Below, in pieces: positions 1 to 11,097 of a DNA stretch of 64,000 bases (its first letter is position 1; every line of letters starts with the position of its first letter). This stretch comes from Thermoplasmata archaeon. GTDB lineage: Archaea; Thermoplasmatota; Thermoplasmata; Thermoplasmatales; Thermoplasmataceae. The translations under genes and the position numbers were made by a program. The stretch spans positions 1 to 64,000 of the forward strand of contig JAJZZM010000020.1 in NCBI GenBank assembly GCA_021797555.1, read 5' to 3'. Under the pieces are notes generated by a model. It ran no database searches and had not been told where the DNA came from. It saw only the letters and a program-made list of their open reading frames with translations.

Positions 1-1
1 C

Positions 2-106
2 GGCACATCAGGGAAGGCAGATATTCCCAGAAGGTATATTGGTCAGAGAGTTTACGTTATAATCACGAAGAATCCCGGGGCCGTTAATGAAAAGGATAAA
101 AAATAA
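2..106 (+). CDS. C-terminal end of a small protein, DUF2080-like / AbrB-like (5' truncated by window edge)
   Basis: Open frame from the window start: GTSGKADIPRRYIGQRVYVIITKNPGAVNEKDKK*; the 'G(T/N)SG...lP...iGk.VyVi' pattern resembles archaeal DUF2080 proteins. Confidence 0.45.
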   Translation, partial: GTSGKADIPRRYIGQRVYVIITKNPGAVNEKDKK

Positions 107-166
107 TTGTGTCCCACACTCCATAAAATAGAAAAATATAAATATAATTTAATATATTGTCTGACA

Positions 167-3100
167 ATGATAGTGGATTCTATTGAAATGGAAAACTTTA
201 AGTCCTACGGTAAAAAGCAATTGATAAAACTAAGAAAGGGATTCACTGTTATAATAGGTCCAAATGGATCGGGCAAAAGCAATATAGGCGATTCCATGCT
301 GTTTGTCCTTGGAATAAGGTCAAATAAAACTGTAAGGGTTGATAAATTATCGGATTTTATTCATAAATCGGATACACCGAAAAAAAGATGCTATGTTACC
401 TTAAATATTATATCTGACGACAATACAAAGTTTTCATTAAAAAGGGAGATAATTTATTCAAATGGAGAATACAAATCAAATTATTATATAAATGATAAAA
501 GATCTAAATATAATGAAGTCTCAAAATTAATAGATTCATTCCATATATATTTGGATGCCTATAGTTTTGTACTGCAGGGAGATATAAATAATATATTAAA
601 AATGTCAGGCGCAGAAAGGAGAAAATTGTTTGAATCTATGGCCGGAATAGAAAGCTATAAGGAAAAAATAGAAAATTCAAAAAATGATATAAACGGCTTA
701 AATGAGAATATAAGCAGAATAGAAGCTGTTTTAAATGAAATAAATACAGTTTTAAAAAGTTTAGATATAGACCGTGAAAATGCAAGGAAATATAACGAAA
801 TAAAAACAGAAATAGATGATATGAAATTATTCCTAAAGGTAAAGGATAAGCATAGAATTGAAAATGAAATAGATATTTATGATAAAAACATAGAAAATTT
901 GAAAAATAAAATAGATGAAATGAAGAAAAACAACGAAAAATTAATTGAAAATAAAAATAATATAAATAATAATATAAATGAAATAGAGAAAAAATTAAAT
1001 GAACTTGGCGGCTCAGAAATTTTAAGCATAAGAAAGAATATAGAGAAAATAAATATAACAGTAGCTGAACTTACTACTAAATTAAAATCTGATAAGGAAT
1101 TAATAGCAAATACTGAAATGAGGTTAAGAACATCAAAGGATGCATTAAATTTTTTGGAAGATGAAATAAATAAAAAAAACAGGGAGAAAAAAAATTATGA
1201 AACCTATTTAAAAACTGCAAATAATAATGTTAATAGAATAGGTGAAGATTTAAAAAAATTTAGGCTGGAGAACTATGAAAATTCAAAAAAAATAAAGGAA
1301 TTGAATACAAGATTAAGCGAAATAGATAATGAATCACAGGTTTTAAATGACAAAATAAATAGCAATAGTGATATAAATAAGCTAAATGAAGAATTATCTT
1401 CATTTAATAAGGAATTATCATTAAATGAAGAGAACAGCAAAAATGAAACAATGAAAATAAAGGATTATAAATGGAAAATAGAAACATATAAGGACAATAT
1501 AAATGAATACAATAAAGATATAAATGCCATAAATAAAAGATTTATTGATTTAAGGAATAGTTTAAATGATATAGTAACGGAGAAAAATAATAATGATATA
1601 AAAATAAGGGAAAAGGAAAAGGAATTAAGAAATTTAAATTACCATGGCAATTCATCCCCGGCACTCAGGGAAATAAATTATATGATTGAAAATAGTATTA
1701 TTAATGGAATTTATGGCCAGTTAAAGAACTTAATGGAATATGATGATTTATATGCAAATGCCATAATAGTTTCAGGTGGGTCAAGGTTAAATTCAATAGT
1801 TGTTGACAATGATTTGATAGCCCAGAAATGCATAGAAATATTAAAAAATAAAAAACTGGGCAGATTAACATTCATACCTTTAAATAAAATTATGATTCCG
1901 AAAGACCATGATAAGTCTATTGAACTTGTTAAATCCGCTGAAGCCACTGGTTTTATAAGGGATTTTGTGAGATATGATAAAAAATTTGAAAAGGCCATAT
2001 TATATACGTTTGGAGATACTGTATTAATGGAAAATATTGAAAAAGCAAGGAAATACATGACCGGAATAAGGATAGTAACGTTTGATGGAGATATACTTGA
2101 TCCTTCAGGATCAATGACAGGTGGCTACATAAAAAATGATGAAATATTATATAATAAAATAAATAAATTAATTGCAGACCTTGAGGAGGAAAACTCGTTA
2201 ATAATACCGCAAATAAATCAGAAAAACAATGAAGTTTCAGAAATATCAAAGCAATTAATTGAATTAACAAAAAAAAGGGATATTGAAAATAATAATCTTA
2301 AAAATGTGAATGAATTATTAATAGCTGCAGAGAGTGAAGTAAAAAATATAGATGAAAAAATAAAAATATTAGAAAATAAAATAGATGAAAATACAAAGAG
2401 AAGAGAAAACATAGAATTCAATAATAAAAAACTCCAGCTTGATTTATACAATTTGAAGAAGGAAAGGGATGAGATATTTAAAGAATTAAAAAAGATAAAT
2501 CCTGAGAATATGGAAATAGAAAGGGAGATGGAAAATGAACTGAATGATGCAAGAAAAAATGCTGAGAGCTATTCAAATAATATTTCAGTTATAGACAATG
2601 ATTTAAAACATTTTATTGAAAGGAAAAACGATTTAATAAACAAGATAGAAAATTATAATAATGAATTAAATGACAAAAATAATGAAATAAATAATTATAA
2701 TGAAAATATTAATAATCTGTCCATGGAACTGGATGATTATAAAACCAAAGAATATGAAATAGATTCAAAGTCCAGAGATTTATATAACAAAAAGCTTGAA
2801 CTAAAGGATGAATATGATGATTTATCAAATAAAATAAGGATAAATGAGGATGATATAAACTCAAAAAATATGATAATGGCAACAATGAAAGCGAAAATAG
2901 AAAATCTGGCATCACAGCTGGATGAAATAGAAGAGGAAATAGTCAATAACAAATCCGAATTAAAAGAATTTAAAATGAGCGTAAACGAAATTAAAAATAA
3001 AATAGATTTAGATTATAAAAAAATAGATGAACTTGGGCCAATAAATCAAAAGGCAATAGATGAATATGATATAGAATATGAAAAATATAAGGATAACAAA

Positions 3101-3685
3101 AATAAATATGATACATTAATAAATGAAAAAAATAGCCTTATAGAATTGCAGAATAAAATTATAGAAGATGAAAAAAATGCTTTTATGGATTTATTTGATA
3201 GCATAAATAGCCAATTCCATATAATATATTCAAAGTTGTCTGGTGGGGGCGAGGCAAATTTAGAGATAACAGATAGAGATGACCCGCTAAATTCAGAAAT
3301 TTATATAAAAGCAAGGCCTAAAGGTGAATATATGATAAAGATAGATGCCTTAAGCGGTGGCGAGAAAAGCCTTGCTGTTCTGGCATTGATTTTATCATTC
3401 CAGATAAAAAACCCATCACCCTTATATTACTTGGATGAGGTTGATATGTTTCTGGATGGCAATAATGCAGAGCATGTCGGTGAATTATTCAGTGAAAATT
3501 CAAATAAATCGCAGATAGTCATGGTATCACTAAAGGGTGCTGTATCAAAATTTGCGAATAATATAATAGGCGTAACGGTAGATGGGAATGGCAATACCCA
3601 GATAATAGAGAAAAGCCTTGAAAATAAAGATGAAAAAAACGATATTAATAAAACCAAAAGGGATGGCAATAATGAATCAGAATGA
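167..3685 (+). CDS. smc: Chromosome segregation protein SMC
   Basis: Walker A GPNGSGKSN, long coiled coils, central hinge, C-terminal LSGGEKSLAVLAL and DEVD; likely ATG start at 167 rather than the upstream TTG. Confidence 0.97.
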   Translation: MIVDSIEMENFKSYGKKQLIKLRKGFTVIIGPNGSGKSNIGDSMLFVLGIRSNKTVRVDKLSDFIHKSDTPKKRCYVTLNIISDDNTKFSLKREIIYSNGEYKSNYYINDKRSKYNEVSKLIDSFHIYLDAYSFVLQGDINNILKMSGAERRKLFESMAGIESYKEKIENSKNDINGLNENISRIEAVLNEINTVLKSLDIDRENARKYNEIKTEIDDMKLFLKVKDKHRIENEIDIYDKNIENLKNKIDEMKKNNEKLIENKNNINNNINEIEKKLNELGGSEILSIRKNIEKINITVAELTTKLKSDKELIANTEMRLRTSKDALNFLEDEINKKNREKKNYETYLKTANNNVNRIGEDLKKFRLENYENSKKIKELNTRLSEIDNESQVLNDKINSNSDINKLNEELSSFNKELSLNEENSKNETMKIKDYKWKIETYKDNINEYNKDINAINKRFIDLRNSLNDIVTEKNNNDIKIREKEKELRNLNYHGNSSPALREINYMIENSIINGIYGQLKNLMEYDDLYANAIIVSGGSRLNSIVVDNDLIAQKCIEILKNKKLGRLTFIPLNKIMIPKDHDKSIELVKSAEATGFIRDFVRYDKKFEKAILYTFGDTVLMENIEKARKYMTGIRIVTFDGDILDPSGSMTGGYIKNDEILYNKINKLIADLEEENSLIIPQINQKNNEVSEISKQLIELTKKRDIENNNLKNVNELLIAAESEVKNIDEKIKILENKIDENTKRRENIEFNNKKLQLDLYNLKKERDEIFKELKKINPENMEIEREMENELNDARKNAESYSNNISVIDNDLKHFIERKNDLINKIENYNNELNDKNNEINNYNENINNLSMELDDYKTKEYEIDSKSRDLYNKKLELKDEYDDLSNKIRINEDDINSKNMIMATMKAKIENLASQLDEIEEEIVNNKSELKEFKMSVNEIKNKIDLDYKKIDELGPINQKAIDEYDIEYEKYKDNKNKYDTLINEKNSLIELQNKIIEDEKNAFMDLFDSINSQFHIIYSKLSGGGEANLEITDRDDPLNSEIYIKARPKGEYMIKIDALSGGEKSLAVLALILSFQIKNPSPLYYLDEVDMFLDGNNAEHVGELFSENSNKSQIVMVSLKGAVSKFANNIIGVTVDGNGNTQIIEKSLENKDEKNDINKTKRDGNNESE

Positions 3686-4439
3686 TATATTAAAAAATAT
3701 GTTAATGCAAAATCCAGAGGAGGATTTTTCATATTACGAAAATATATTAAATGAAATTGATGAGAATACTAACTATCCAGATATATTTTCTGAGACAGTG
3801 TCAAAAATATTTAGATCTGTAATTAACGGCAAAATAGACCCATGGAAGATAGATATAATGGAATTTGGTGAATTATTTTATAAGGAGAAAACTGGCAATT
3901 TCGAAATTGCAGGCATGTTAATAGCCAGTGCATGGCATATATTATATGAAAAAAGCCAGATGATGATAAAGAGGGATACTAAAGAAGATGAGGAAAATAA
4001 CAATTATAATAATTATAATGATTACGATGATTTGGAGTATAATGATTATCCTGAGGAAAATAAAGTAAAAAACATGATAAAATTAAATGAACCCGTATTG
4101 CATGAAGAAATAAAGAATGTGACTCTCGTTGAATTATTCAATGCCATGGAAAAAGTTTATAAAAAAAAGGAAAAAATTATTGAAAATAAAAAAGAAATTG
4201 ATATAAATACAGATATATTGTCTAAATCCAATAAAGACAATATTGAAGATGGAATAAACCAGACGCTGGAAAAAATAAAAAATTATATAAATCCTTTCTA
4301 TGTTGAAGACTACTGGGGGGAAACTAAAAAAGAGAGAAGTGAATTTTTATTATATTTATTATTTCTTGAAAAAAATGGCAAAATTAGGATGGATCAGGAT
4401 GACCCGTATGATGATATTATGGTAACAAAATTATTTTAA
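3663..4439 (+). CDS. scpA: Segregation and condensation protein A (ScpA family)
   Basis: Overlaps the 3' end of smc; ScpA-like kleisin pattern (FGELFYKEKTGNFEIAGMLIASAWHILYEKSQMM; C-terminal FLLYLLFLEKNGKIRMDQDDPYDDI). Confidence 0.85.
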   Translation: MAIMNQNDILKNMLMQNPEEDFSYYENILNEIDENTNYPDIFSETVSKIFRSVINGKIDPWKIDIMEFGELFYKEKTGNFEIAGMLIASAWHILYEKSQMMIKRDTKEDEENNNYNNYNDYDDLEYNDYPEENKVKNMIKLNEPVLHEEIKNVTLVELFNAMEKVYKKKEKIIENKKEIDINTDILSKSNKDNIEDGINQTLEKIKNYINPFYVEDYWGETKKERSEFLLYLLFLEKNGKIRMDQDDPYDDIMVTKLF

Positions 4440-4442
4440 TTC

Positions 4443-5447
4443 TTATGCACCGTCTGTTATCCCGTCTTCGGTTAACATTAAAACGGCCTCGCCTTCAGGC
4501 AGATATGGAGAGTCTATAAGCCTTGCTATTCTTTTTCCAGCCTTTGCCTTTCTTAAATATATCCTGAATGTTGCTGTATGGCCCACTATATTGCCGCCTA
4601 TGGGTGTCATTGGGTCACCAAAAAATACTGCAGGATTTGCAGATACCTGGTTTGTTACCGCTATTACTGCATTGAATATTGTGCCAAATTTCAACAGATC
4701 ATGCATATGTTTATTTAGTAACTGCTGCCTTTCGGCTAAAGATCCACGGCCAACATATTCCGATCTGAAATGTGATGTTAATGAATCGACAATTAATAGT
4801 TTTATTGGAAATTCCTTTGCAATGTCAGATGCCTTTTCTGCAAGCAATATTTGATGGTGCGCGTTATATGCCCTTGCAACGTGTATTCTTTTTAATGTTT
4901 CATCTGGGTCTAAATTTTTTGCCTTTGCCATCTGTATAACTCTTTCCGGCCTGAATGTATTTTCTGTATCTATTATTAGAACATCAGAATCCATGCCGCC
5001 CTGATCTTGGGGCATGGTTGCATTAACGGCAAGCTGCAGCATTATCTGTGTTTTGCCTGAACCAAATTCACCAAAAAATTCTGTTATTGATTGTGTTTCT
5101 AGACCGCCGCCGAGCAATGTATCCAGGCTTTTGGATCCGGTTGTCAATTTTAGTACTTCCTTTCTTCTCTGCAATATTTCTTCTCCAGTTTCAAAATTGC
5201 CCACATCGGCATATTTCCTTGCAGCATTAATAATTTTTATTGCAGCACCTTCGGCAATGCCACTTATATCTGCAAGATCCTTTGGTGATGCAACCGCCAG
5301 AGTCATTATATCGTCATAGCCGTTTTCCCTTAATTTTTCTGCTGTGGCTTCTCCTACTCCGGGCAAATCTTCTATAGTAATTTTCTTTTCTTCGTTGGGC
5401 TTTACATCTTTCTTATCTTCCTTTAATTTCTCATTATTCTTTTCCAT
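4443..5447 (-). CDS. radA: DNA repair and recombination protein RadA
   Basis: N-terminal helix-hairpin-helix, Walker [10 protein letters not shown], archaeal RadA signatures ([21 protein letters not shown]). Confidence 0.97.
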   Translation of the reverse strand: MEKNNEKLKEDKKDVKPNEEKKITIEDLPGVGEATAEKLRENGYDDIMTLAVASPKDLADISGIAEGAAIKIINAARKYADVGNFETGEEILQRRKEVLKLTTGSKSLDTLLGGGLETQSITEFFGEFGSGKTQIMLQLAVNATMPQDQGGMDSDVLIIDTENTFRPERVIQMAKAKNLDPDETLKRIHVARAYNAHHQILLAEKASDIAKEFPIKLLIVDSLTSHFRSEYVGRGSLAERQQLLNKHMHDLLKFGTIFNAVIAVTNQVSANPAVFFGDPMTPIGGNIVGHTATFRIYLRKAKAGKRIARLIDSPYLPEGEAVLMLTEDGITDGA

Positions 5448-6458
5448 TTAAAATACAACTCCTTTAATTTTTAATGCTTCATTTGTTTTTTTTATTGATA
5501 TATCTTTATCTATACCAAACATTGACCTTATTGCATCCACATTTTCCGGTATTACATCACTTTCCTGATGTACTGCCTGTATATAATGCAATTTATTCTT
5601 ATTAACATTTATACTGTCATTCCAGATTGCTATCTCATATAGATCTGATCTGTTACGTGATATCTCTCTAGCCATATCCATTATCTGTGCTGTTGACACG
5701 ATTTTATCAGATCCATTTATTAATATTAACCTATTATATTTTTCCCATGTATTTAGTATATCGTTTTTATCAATATTTTCCTCAAATTCAATGTTTATGG
5801 AATGGATATGCATCAGTGTTGTTGGGACCTTAATTGCCGTTGTTTCAATGTTTATATCTTTTATTACTGTTTTCAGATCACCGGCATGGTGTGATGGGTA
5901 CTTCAATGATGGTTCTATTGCATTTATCGGGCCTTTTTTATTATCATTAGGATCTGTTGCCCTTCTCAGTATTGTTGCATTGACATTTTTAATTCCATAA
6001 ATATCCAATGGATAAATTGACCTTGCTAAAGCTGTGGTATTGCATGAAACAACCCTTACATAATTTTTATTTTTTGAATCGTCATAATTTGAATATGCAT
6101 TAAAACTTGATTCAACAATATTATATTTTTCTCCGCCTTCCAGAATAGCCTTTTTATTATAACTTTTATATAATTTTAAATTTTTTTCTCCCATACCCTC
6201 AGGGGTACCGTCTACTATTATATCTGATTCTTTTATTAGATCATTTACTGTACCGCTAACGTTTATATTATTATCTTCAAATTCCTTAATTTTATTCTCA
6301 TCAGGCACATAAATGTTAAAGCTTTTTGATGCTATTTTTGCAACATAATCTGGACTATTTTTTACTATGCCTGTAACATACATATCATCCTGCATGGAAA
6401 CTGCATAAGCAACCCTTCTTCCTATTGTTCCATAACCATTAATGCCTACACCTATCAT
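5448..6458 (-). CDS. gap: Type II (archaeal) glyceraldehyde-3-phosphate dehydrogenase
   Basis: [26 protein letters not shown] active-site Cys, archaeal GAPDH pattern. Confidence 0.95.
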   Translation of the reverse strand: MIGVGINGYGTIGRRVAYAVSMQDDMYVTGIVKNSPDYVAKIASKSFNIYVPDENKIKEFEDNNINVSGTVNDLIKESDIIVDGTPEGMGEKNLKLYKSYNKKAILEGGEKYNIVESSFNAYSNYDDSKNKNYVRVVSCNTTALARSIYPLDIYGIKNVNATILRRATDPNDNKKGPINAIEPSLKYPSHHAGDLKTVIKDINIETTAIKVPTTLMHIHSINIEFEENIDKNDILNTWEKYNRLILINGSDKIVSTAQIMDMAREISRNRSDLYEIAIWNDSINVNKNKLHYIQAVHQESDVIPENVDAIRSMFGIDKDISIKKTNEALKIKGVVF

Positions 6459-6542
6459 CGACTTATTATACAAAATACGGTTATAAATTTATTCATTAAT
6501 GTTTTATCATAACCATTATATTATCATATTTAATATCAAAAT

Positions 6543-7676
6543 GTGGAATCCAATAATTTAATGCAGTATTTCCGTGAGTATTATATAAGAAATAAATTAG
6601 TAATACCTGATTTGCTATTTCAAAGGGAAATAGGATTCATACCTTTTAATGGGACTATGGTAAGGCACAAGGCATTTAATAGTGAGGCCCAGATAGAGAA
6701 ATATATAAGGTATATTATACCAAGGCATTTATACTATTCATCAGCATATTATAGATACCCGGAACAGCATATCATGCCAGAAAAAGAATGGCTTGGAGCA
6801 GAATTAATATTTGACCTTGATGCAGACCATATTGAAGGAGCCAATAAAATGACGTATACACAGATACTTGATGAGGTAAAAAAACATACAATAAAATTAT
6901 TAAATATGTTACAGGATGATTTTGGTTTTGATGAAAAAAATATAAGATTGTATTTTTCAGGTGGCAGAGGTTATCATGTCCATATTGAAGGCGATGGTGT
7001 ATATGATCTGGACTCTGACGCAAGAAGGGAAATAGGCGATTATATAAAAATAGAAAATTTAAGTATTGATGAATTAAAAAAACTTGATGATATTTATTTC
7101 GATTATGGCATTTTAAAAAGGTTAAATATTTATATTTCGGATTTTTTTAATAACATTGATCTGGATTATGTAAAGAATATTTTTGAAAGAGATGCAACTA
7201 ATTATATAAAATATATAAATACAAAATATTACAGAGAGAAAAAAATAATAGATTTCCTGAAAAATCAACATGACAATAAATTTAAATTAATCGGGACAGA
7301 AAATAGCAGCATTGAGTATAATAAAAAAATTTTAAAACAGCTGTTAAATGATTTTAAAAAATACTCGATGGCAGAAATTGATGAGCCGGTAACAACAGAT
7401 ATACATAGATTGATAAGATTTCCATTAAGCTTGCATGGTAAAACTGGGCTTATGGTAAAGCCGTTAAATATAAATGATTTGAAGGATTTCGTGCCGTTGA
7501 ATGAAGCAATCCCAGAAATTTTTAAAAATAAAAGCAGGAAGATAAACCTTAATGTAAATAATTATGATATAAAAATGAATAATGAATATTATAAAATAGA
7601 AAAAGGTATAAATGAAGTGCCATTGTATCTTGCAATATTTACTGTTGCCATGAATATTGCAGAATTTGTTGATTAA
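6543..7676 (+). CDS. priS: DNA primase small (catalytic) subunit PriS
   Basis: Catalytic LIFDLDADHI and YFSGGRGYHVH motifs; GTG start at 6543 or ATG at 6561. Confidence 0.95.
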   Translation: MESNNLMQYFREYYIRNKLVIPDLLFQREIGFIPFNGTMVRHKAFNSEAQIEKYIRYIIPRHLYYSSAYYRYPEQHIMPEKEWLGAELIFDLDADHIEGANKMTYTQILDEVKKHTIKLLNMLQDDFGFDEKNIRLYFSGGRGYHVHIEGDGVYDLDSDARREIGDYIKIENLSIDELKKLDDIYFDYGILKRLNIYISDFFNNIDLDYVKNIFERDATNYIKYINTKYYREKKIIDFLKNQHDNKFKLIGTENSSIEYNKKILKQLLNDFKKYSMAEIDEPVTTDIHRLIRFPLSLHGKTGLMVKPLNINDLKDFVPLNEAIPEIFKNKSRKINLNVNNYDIKMNNEYYKIEKGINEVPLYLAIFTVAMNIAEFVD

Positions 7677-8404
7677 TCTAATAGCTCAAGATTTCTCAAT
7701 TTTTTAATAAATTCATCATTAGTTGTATCGAATAATGATGTTAACTTTATCAAATCATCACCTTCAACAAGTTCCCTAGCATTATTTTTAAACTGGGATA
7801 AATCTTCTTTTTTTAATATATTTTTTTCACCGAGGTCTATTATTGTTTCCCATGCATTTAACCTTATATACTGGTTTGATGACTTTAATACATTAAATAA
7901 ATATTTTTTATATTCCTCATAATCGCCATTATTAATTATGCCTGCATTGACAAGCAATGGAACCATATGCCATGCATCGCTTACCACTCCAGGATTGTCG
8001 CTTTTAAGGCTTTCAATAAAAATATTTTTATACGGAATTAAATAGGATTTATCAAGGTATTTGCCATTTATAAGGTCCGTAACATTCCACCAGGCAGTTA
8101 AATCACCTGATTGAACATATGGCAATAAATATGATTTTCTTTTAACAATATCATCCTTTGTGATATAACCTGTATCCGCAAATCTTCTTGCAAGCACCCA
8201 TGCATGAACTTTTACCATTTCATCTGTTGTTGTTAGAAGGTCCAGGAATTTATCCTTATTCTGTATTACAAAATCTTTTGTTAGTATATTGTTTTCTATT
8301 AGAAAATCAACCTTATACCACGCGTCAAGCCTTGAGAATTTATCTCCCAGCGCCAGCGATTTTATATAATATGATTTATTATTTTCTATTGCATTACTTA
8401 CCAT
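7673..8404 (-). CDS. HEAT-like helical repeat protein, uncharacterised
   Basis: About five ~40-aa repeats, each beginning A-W (DAWYKV, HAWVLA, AWWNV, DAWHMV, NAWETI). Confidence 0.75.
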   Translation of the reverse strand: MVSNAIENNKSYYIKSLALGDKFSRLDAWYKVDFLIENNILTKDFVIQNKDKFLDLLTTTDEMVKVHAWVLARRFADTGYITKDDIVKRKSYLLPYVQSGDLTAWWNVTDLINGKYLDKSYLIPYKNIFIESLKSDNPGVVSDAWHMVPLLVNAGIINNGDYEEYKKYLFNVLKSSNQYIRLNAWETIIDLGEKNILKKEDLSQFKNNARELVEGDDLIKLTSLFDTTNDEFIKKLRNLELLD

Positions 8405-8662
8405 GATATATTATTAGTAGTTCATATAAATAGTTTTTTATGCTACAAAATATATATAAAAAAACTCAGTTTATAACTGAATAAATTATAAAATAATATA
8501 TTTTGATTGATAAAAATATTTTATGTTGAAAAATATTTAATAATTTTAATTAAAGTGTATTATATAACATAAGCAGTTATAAAAAATTTAATAACGTTAT
8601 TTTCATATTTATGACAGATAAGGTTTATATATGAAATAATGATACTATATATGGTGAAAAAA

Positions 8663-9586
8663 ATGCCTAAACCATATGTAGCAATAAATGAAGTAGAGAT
8701 GTTGAATAACCAGACAACAATGGATATGTTTCAACAGGTTGGTCCTAAAGTTTGCCAGGTAACGGCGAGACATCCAGGATTTGTCGGTTTCCAGAATCAT
8801 GCGCAGTTCGGTATAATACCGTTAGGAACGAGATACGGCGGCGGTTCAATGGATATGACAAAGATGGATACAATGAATGTATATCAGTATACAATGTGGA
8901 AGAGCATAAAAGACCATGAAGATATGCATAGGGAGAACTTCTCATCAATATTCAGATTATGTTCATCGTGCCTGTCTCAGGTAGTTTATGGTCCATGGGA
9001 GCCATTATTTGAAATTGTTGATGCAGATATACCCTTAAATACAGAAATGACAGATTTCACAGTAATGTTTGGAAAGAAATTTGCAGCAGGAGATCCATCA
9101 GGAGTACCGCCAATATCAATGCCATACGGAAAAAGAACAATAGCAATGTCAGAACATACAGTGAAAGCAGGAATGGAGAAAGAATTTGAATCAAACATAG
9201 AAGAGGTAATGAAAGACTTCTCACATGCACCAGGATATTTGGGATATATGATATTAAAAGAAGTTGGTGTATCCGCAGTAGGTTCATTCCAGTTAAAGGC
9301 AAAAGGTATACATGAAACAATAGAATCCAATGGAGAAGTACCAAAAGACCAGGAAGGTGCATTCGAGTATAAGGAAGCAAAACCAACACCACCAGAATAT
9401 GTAGTGCATATGGAATGGTCATCTCCACAGGACGCAATGTTCGGTATAGGAAGGGTATTGTTTGCACATCCTGCAAGGGAAATGCATGACAAGGTACTTG
9501 ATACATTAATAAAAGGTCCTTACATAAGATTGTTAAATCCTATGATGGAAGGAACAACATGGAGAGAATACTTAAACACACCATAA
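8663..9586 (+). CDS. sor: Sulfur oxygenase/reductase
   Basis: [13 protein letters not shown]-terminus, [28 protein letters not shown] iron-binding His pair, CSSC, C-terminal [27 protein letters not shown] before ATG 8663. Confidence 0.98.
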   Translation: MPKPYVAINEVEMLNNQTTMDMFQQVGPKVCQVTARHPGFVGFQNHAQFGIIPLGTRYGGGSMDMTKMDTMNVYQYTMWKSIKDHEDMHRENFSSIFRLCSSCLSQVVYGPWEPLFEIVDADIPLNTEMTDFTVMFGKKFAAGDPSGVPPISMPYGKRTIAMSEHTVKAGMEKEFESNIEEVMKDFSHAPGYLGYMILKEVGVSAVGSFQLKAKGIHETIESNGEVPKDQEGAFEYKEAKPTPPEYVVHMEWSSPQDAMFGIGRVLFAHPAREMHDKVLDTLIKGPYIRLLNPMMEGTTWREYLNTP

Positions 9587-9990
9587 AATAAATATTTTTT
9601 ATTTTTATTTAATATTCTTTTAAAATTATGTCAAAGATTGTGTATATTGTTTAGTTAAGGTTTTTATATATAAATAATTGCGTATATTTAACAATAAATA
9701 AATTAATCTATTTTTACCATATTTTATAAATAATTATTCTTATTGAAATAAATAGCAAAAGTATTATTTATGTGTTATTAGCAAATAAGATGTGCAATAT
9801 TAATGTACTATAATGTTAGTTATTAAAGTAAATATTTCATGAGCTTTTGTGTTATTTGAGGCAAAATAATATATGTAGGCGTAATGATTGAGGGTTTAAT
9901 TGAATGTTATATTTATTGCATAAGTCTAATAAAAATATTATTTCAGCATTTAGTTAATAAAATAAAAGTGGTTTTATAAATTATAAAAAA

Positions 9991-11091
9991 TTATATGTGG
10001 AACCATGATTTTTTTACAGGTTCGCCTTTTAATTCTTCTATTAATTCCTTTTCCTTAGAAGTTAAATGCTTTGGAACTTCCAGTTTAGTAACAACAAGCA
10101 AATCTCCAGATCCGCGTGAATTTAAATGTGGCATTCCGGCCCCTTTGATTCTCAGGACGTCATCTGGCTGTGTACCTGGAGGTATAGTTAATTTAAATTT
10201 TTCTTTAAATAACTGTATTTCCTCCTCACCACCAAGTGCAGCCGTTGGGAAGGTTATTGACGTTTTAATATATAAATTATCTCCTGATCTTTTTATGCTG
10301 GAATTACCCTGAACGTAAAGAACACAGTATAAATCACCTGTTACACCACCGAAGGAATTACCCATTTTTGATATTCTCAGTTTTATGTTTGTATCTGCAC
10401 CCTTAGGTATATTTATTGTTATATTTTCCATTTTTGGTATATATCCAGTTCCTTTACATGTAGGGCATGGTGTTTGTGGTATTTTCCCCCTACCGTTGCA
10501 TGTTCTGCATGTTGTCACAGAAACAACTTTGAAAAATCCCTGGCCTCTTGTTACTCTTTCCTGTCCTGTTCCATGGCATGTAGGGCACGTTATAAGCTTG
10601 CCATTGACAGCCCCGGTACCTTTACATGCTTCACATGTGGCATTTCTTCTATATTTTACCTGTTTGGATGATCCATAGTATGCATCTTCCAGTGTAACGT
10701 TTACCCTTATGTAAATATCAAGATCCGGCTGGTTTGAATATCCCCCAAAGAAAGTGTCATTGCTTCCAAAGCCCCCACCGCCACCAAATATTTTATTAAA
10801 AATATCGTTTATGTCATCAAAATGCGAAAAATCCTGCCAGTTAAAGTTTGAGGAACCTGAAGACCCACCACCGAAATCAGTAGACCCAGTAGCGTCGTAC
10901 TGCTGACGTTTTTTTGGATCGGACAATACTTCATACGCTTCTGCTACTTCCTTAAATTTTTCTTCTGCTTCCTTGCTTCCCGCATTAACATCAGGGTGAT
11001 ATTTTTTAGCAAGTTCCCTGAACTTTGCCTTTATTTCATCCTGTGACGCATTTTTATCTACACCGAGTACATCATAGTAATTTTCTGCCAT
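9991..11091 (-). CDS. dnaJ: Chaperone DnaJ
   Basis: J-domain with HPD, Gly/Phe region, four CxxCxGxG zinc motifs. Confidence 0.98.
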   Translation of the reverse strand: MAENYYDVLGVDKNASQDEIKAKFRELAKKYHPDVNAGSKEAEEKFKEVAEAYEVLSDPKKRQQYDATGSTDFGGGSSGSSNFNWQDFSHFDDINDIFNKIFGGGGGFGSNDTFFGGYSNQPDLDIYIRVNVTLEDAYYGSSKQVKYRRNATCEACKGTGAVNGKLITCPTCHGTGQERVTRGQGFFKVVSVTTCRTCNGRGKIPQTPCPTCKGTGYIPKMENITINIPKGADTNIKLRISKMGNSFGGVTGDLYCVLYVQGNSSIKRSGDNLYIKTSITFPTAALGGEEEIQLFKEKFKLTIPPGTQPDDVLRIKGAGMPHLNSRGSGDLLVVTKLEVPKHLTSKEKELIEELKGEPVKKSWFHI

Positions 11092-11097
11092 TTAAGA

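Noticed and set aside
4000-4050. Low-complexity AAT/TAT repeat within scpA (NNYNNYNDYDD)
   Set aside because: Simple Asn/Tyr/Asp-rich linker in an AT-rich genome, not a distinct element
8986-9506. Minus-strand ORFs (168 and 149 aa) inside sor
   Set aside because: Shadow ORFs antisense to an unambiguous sor gene
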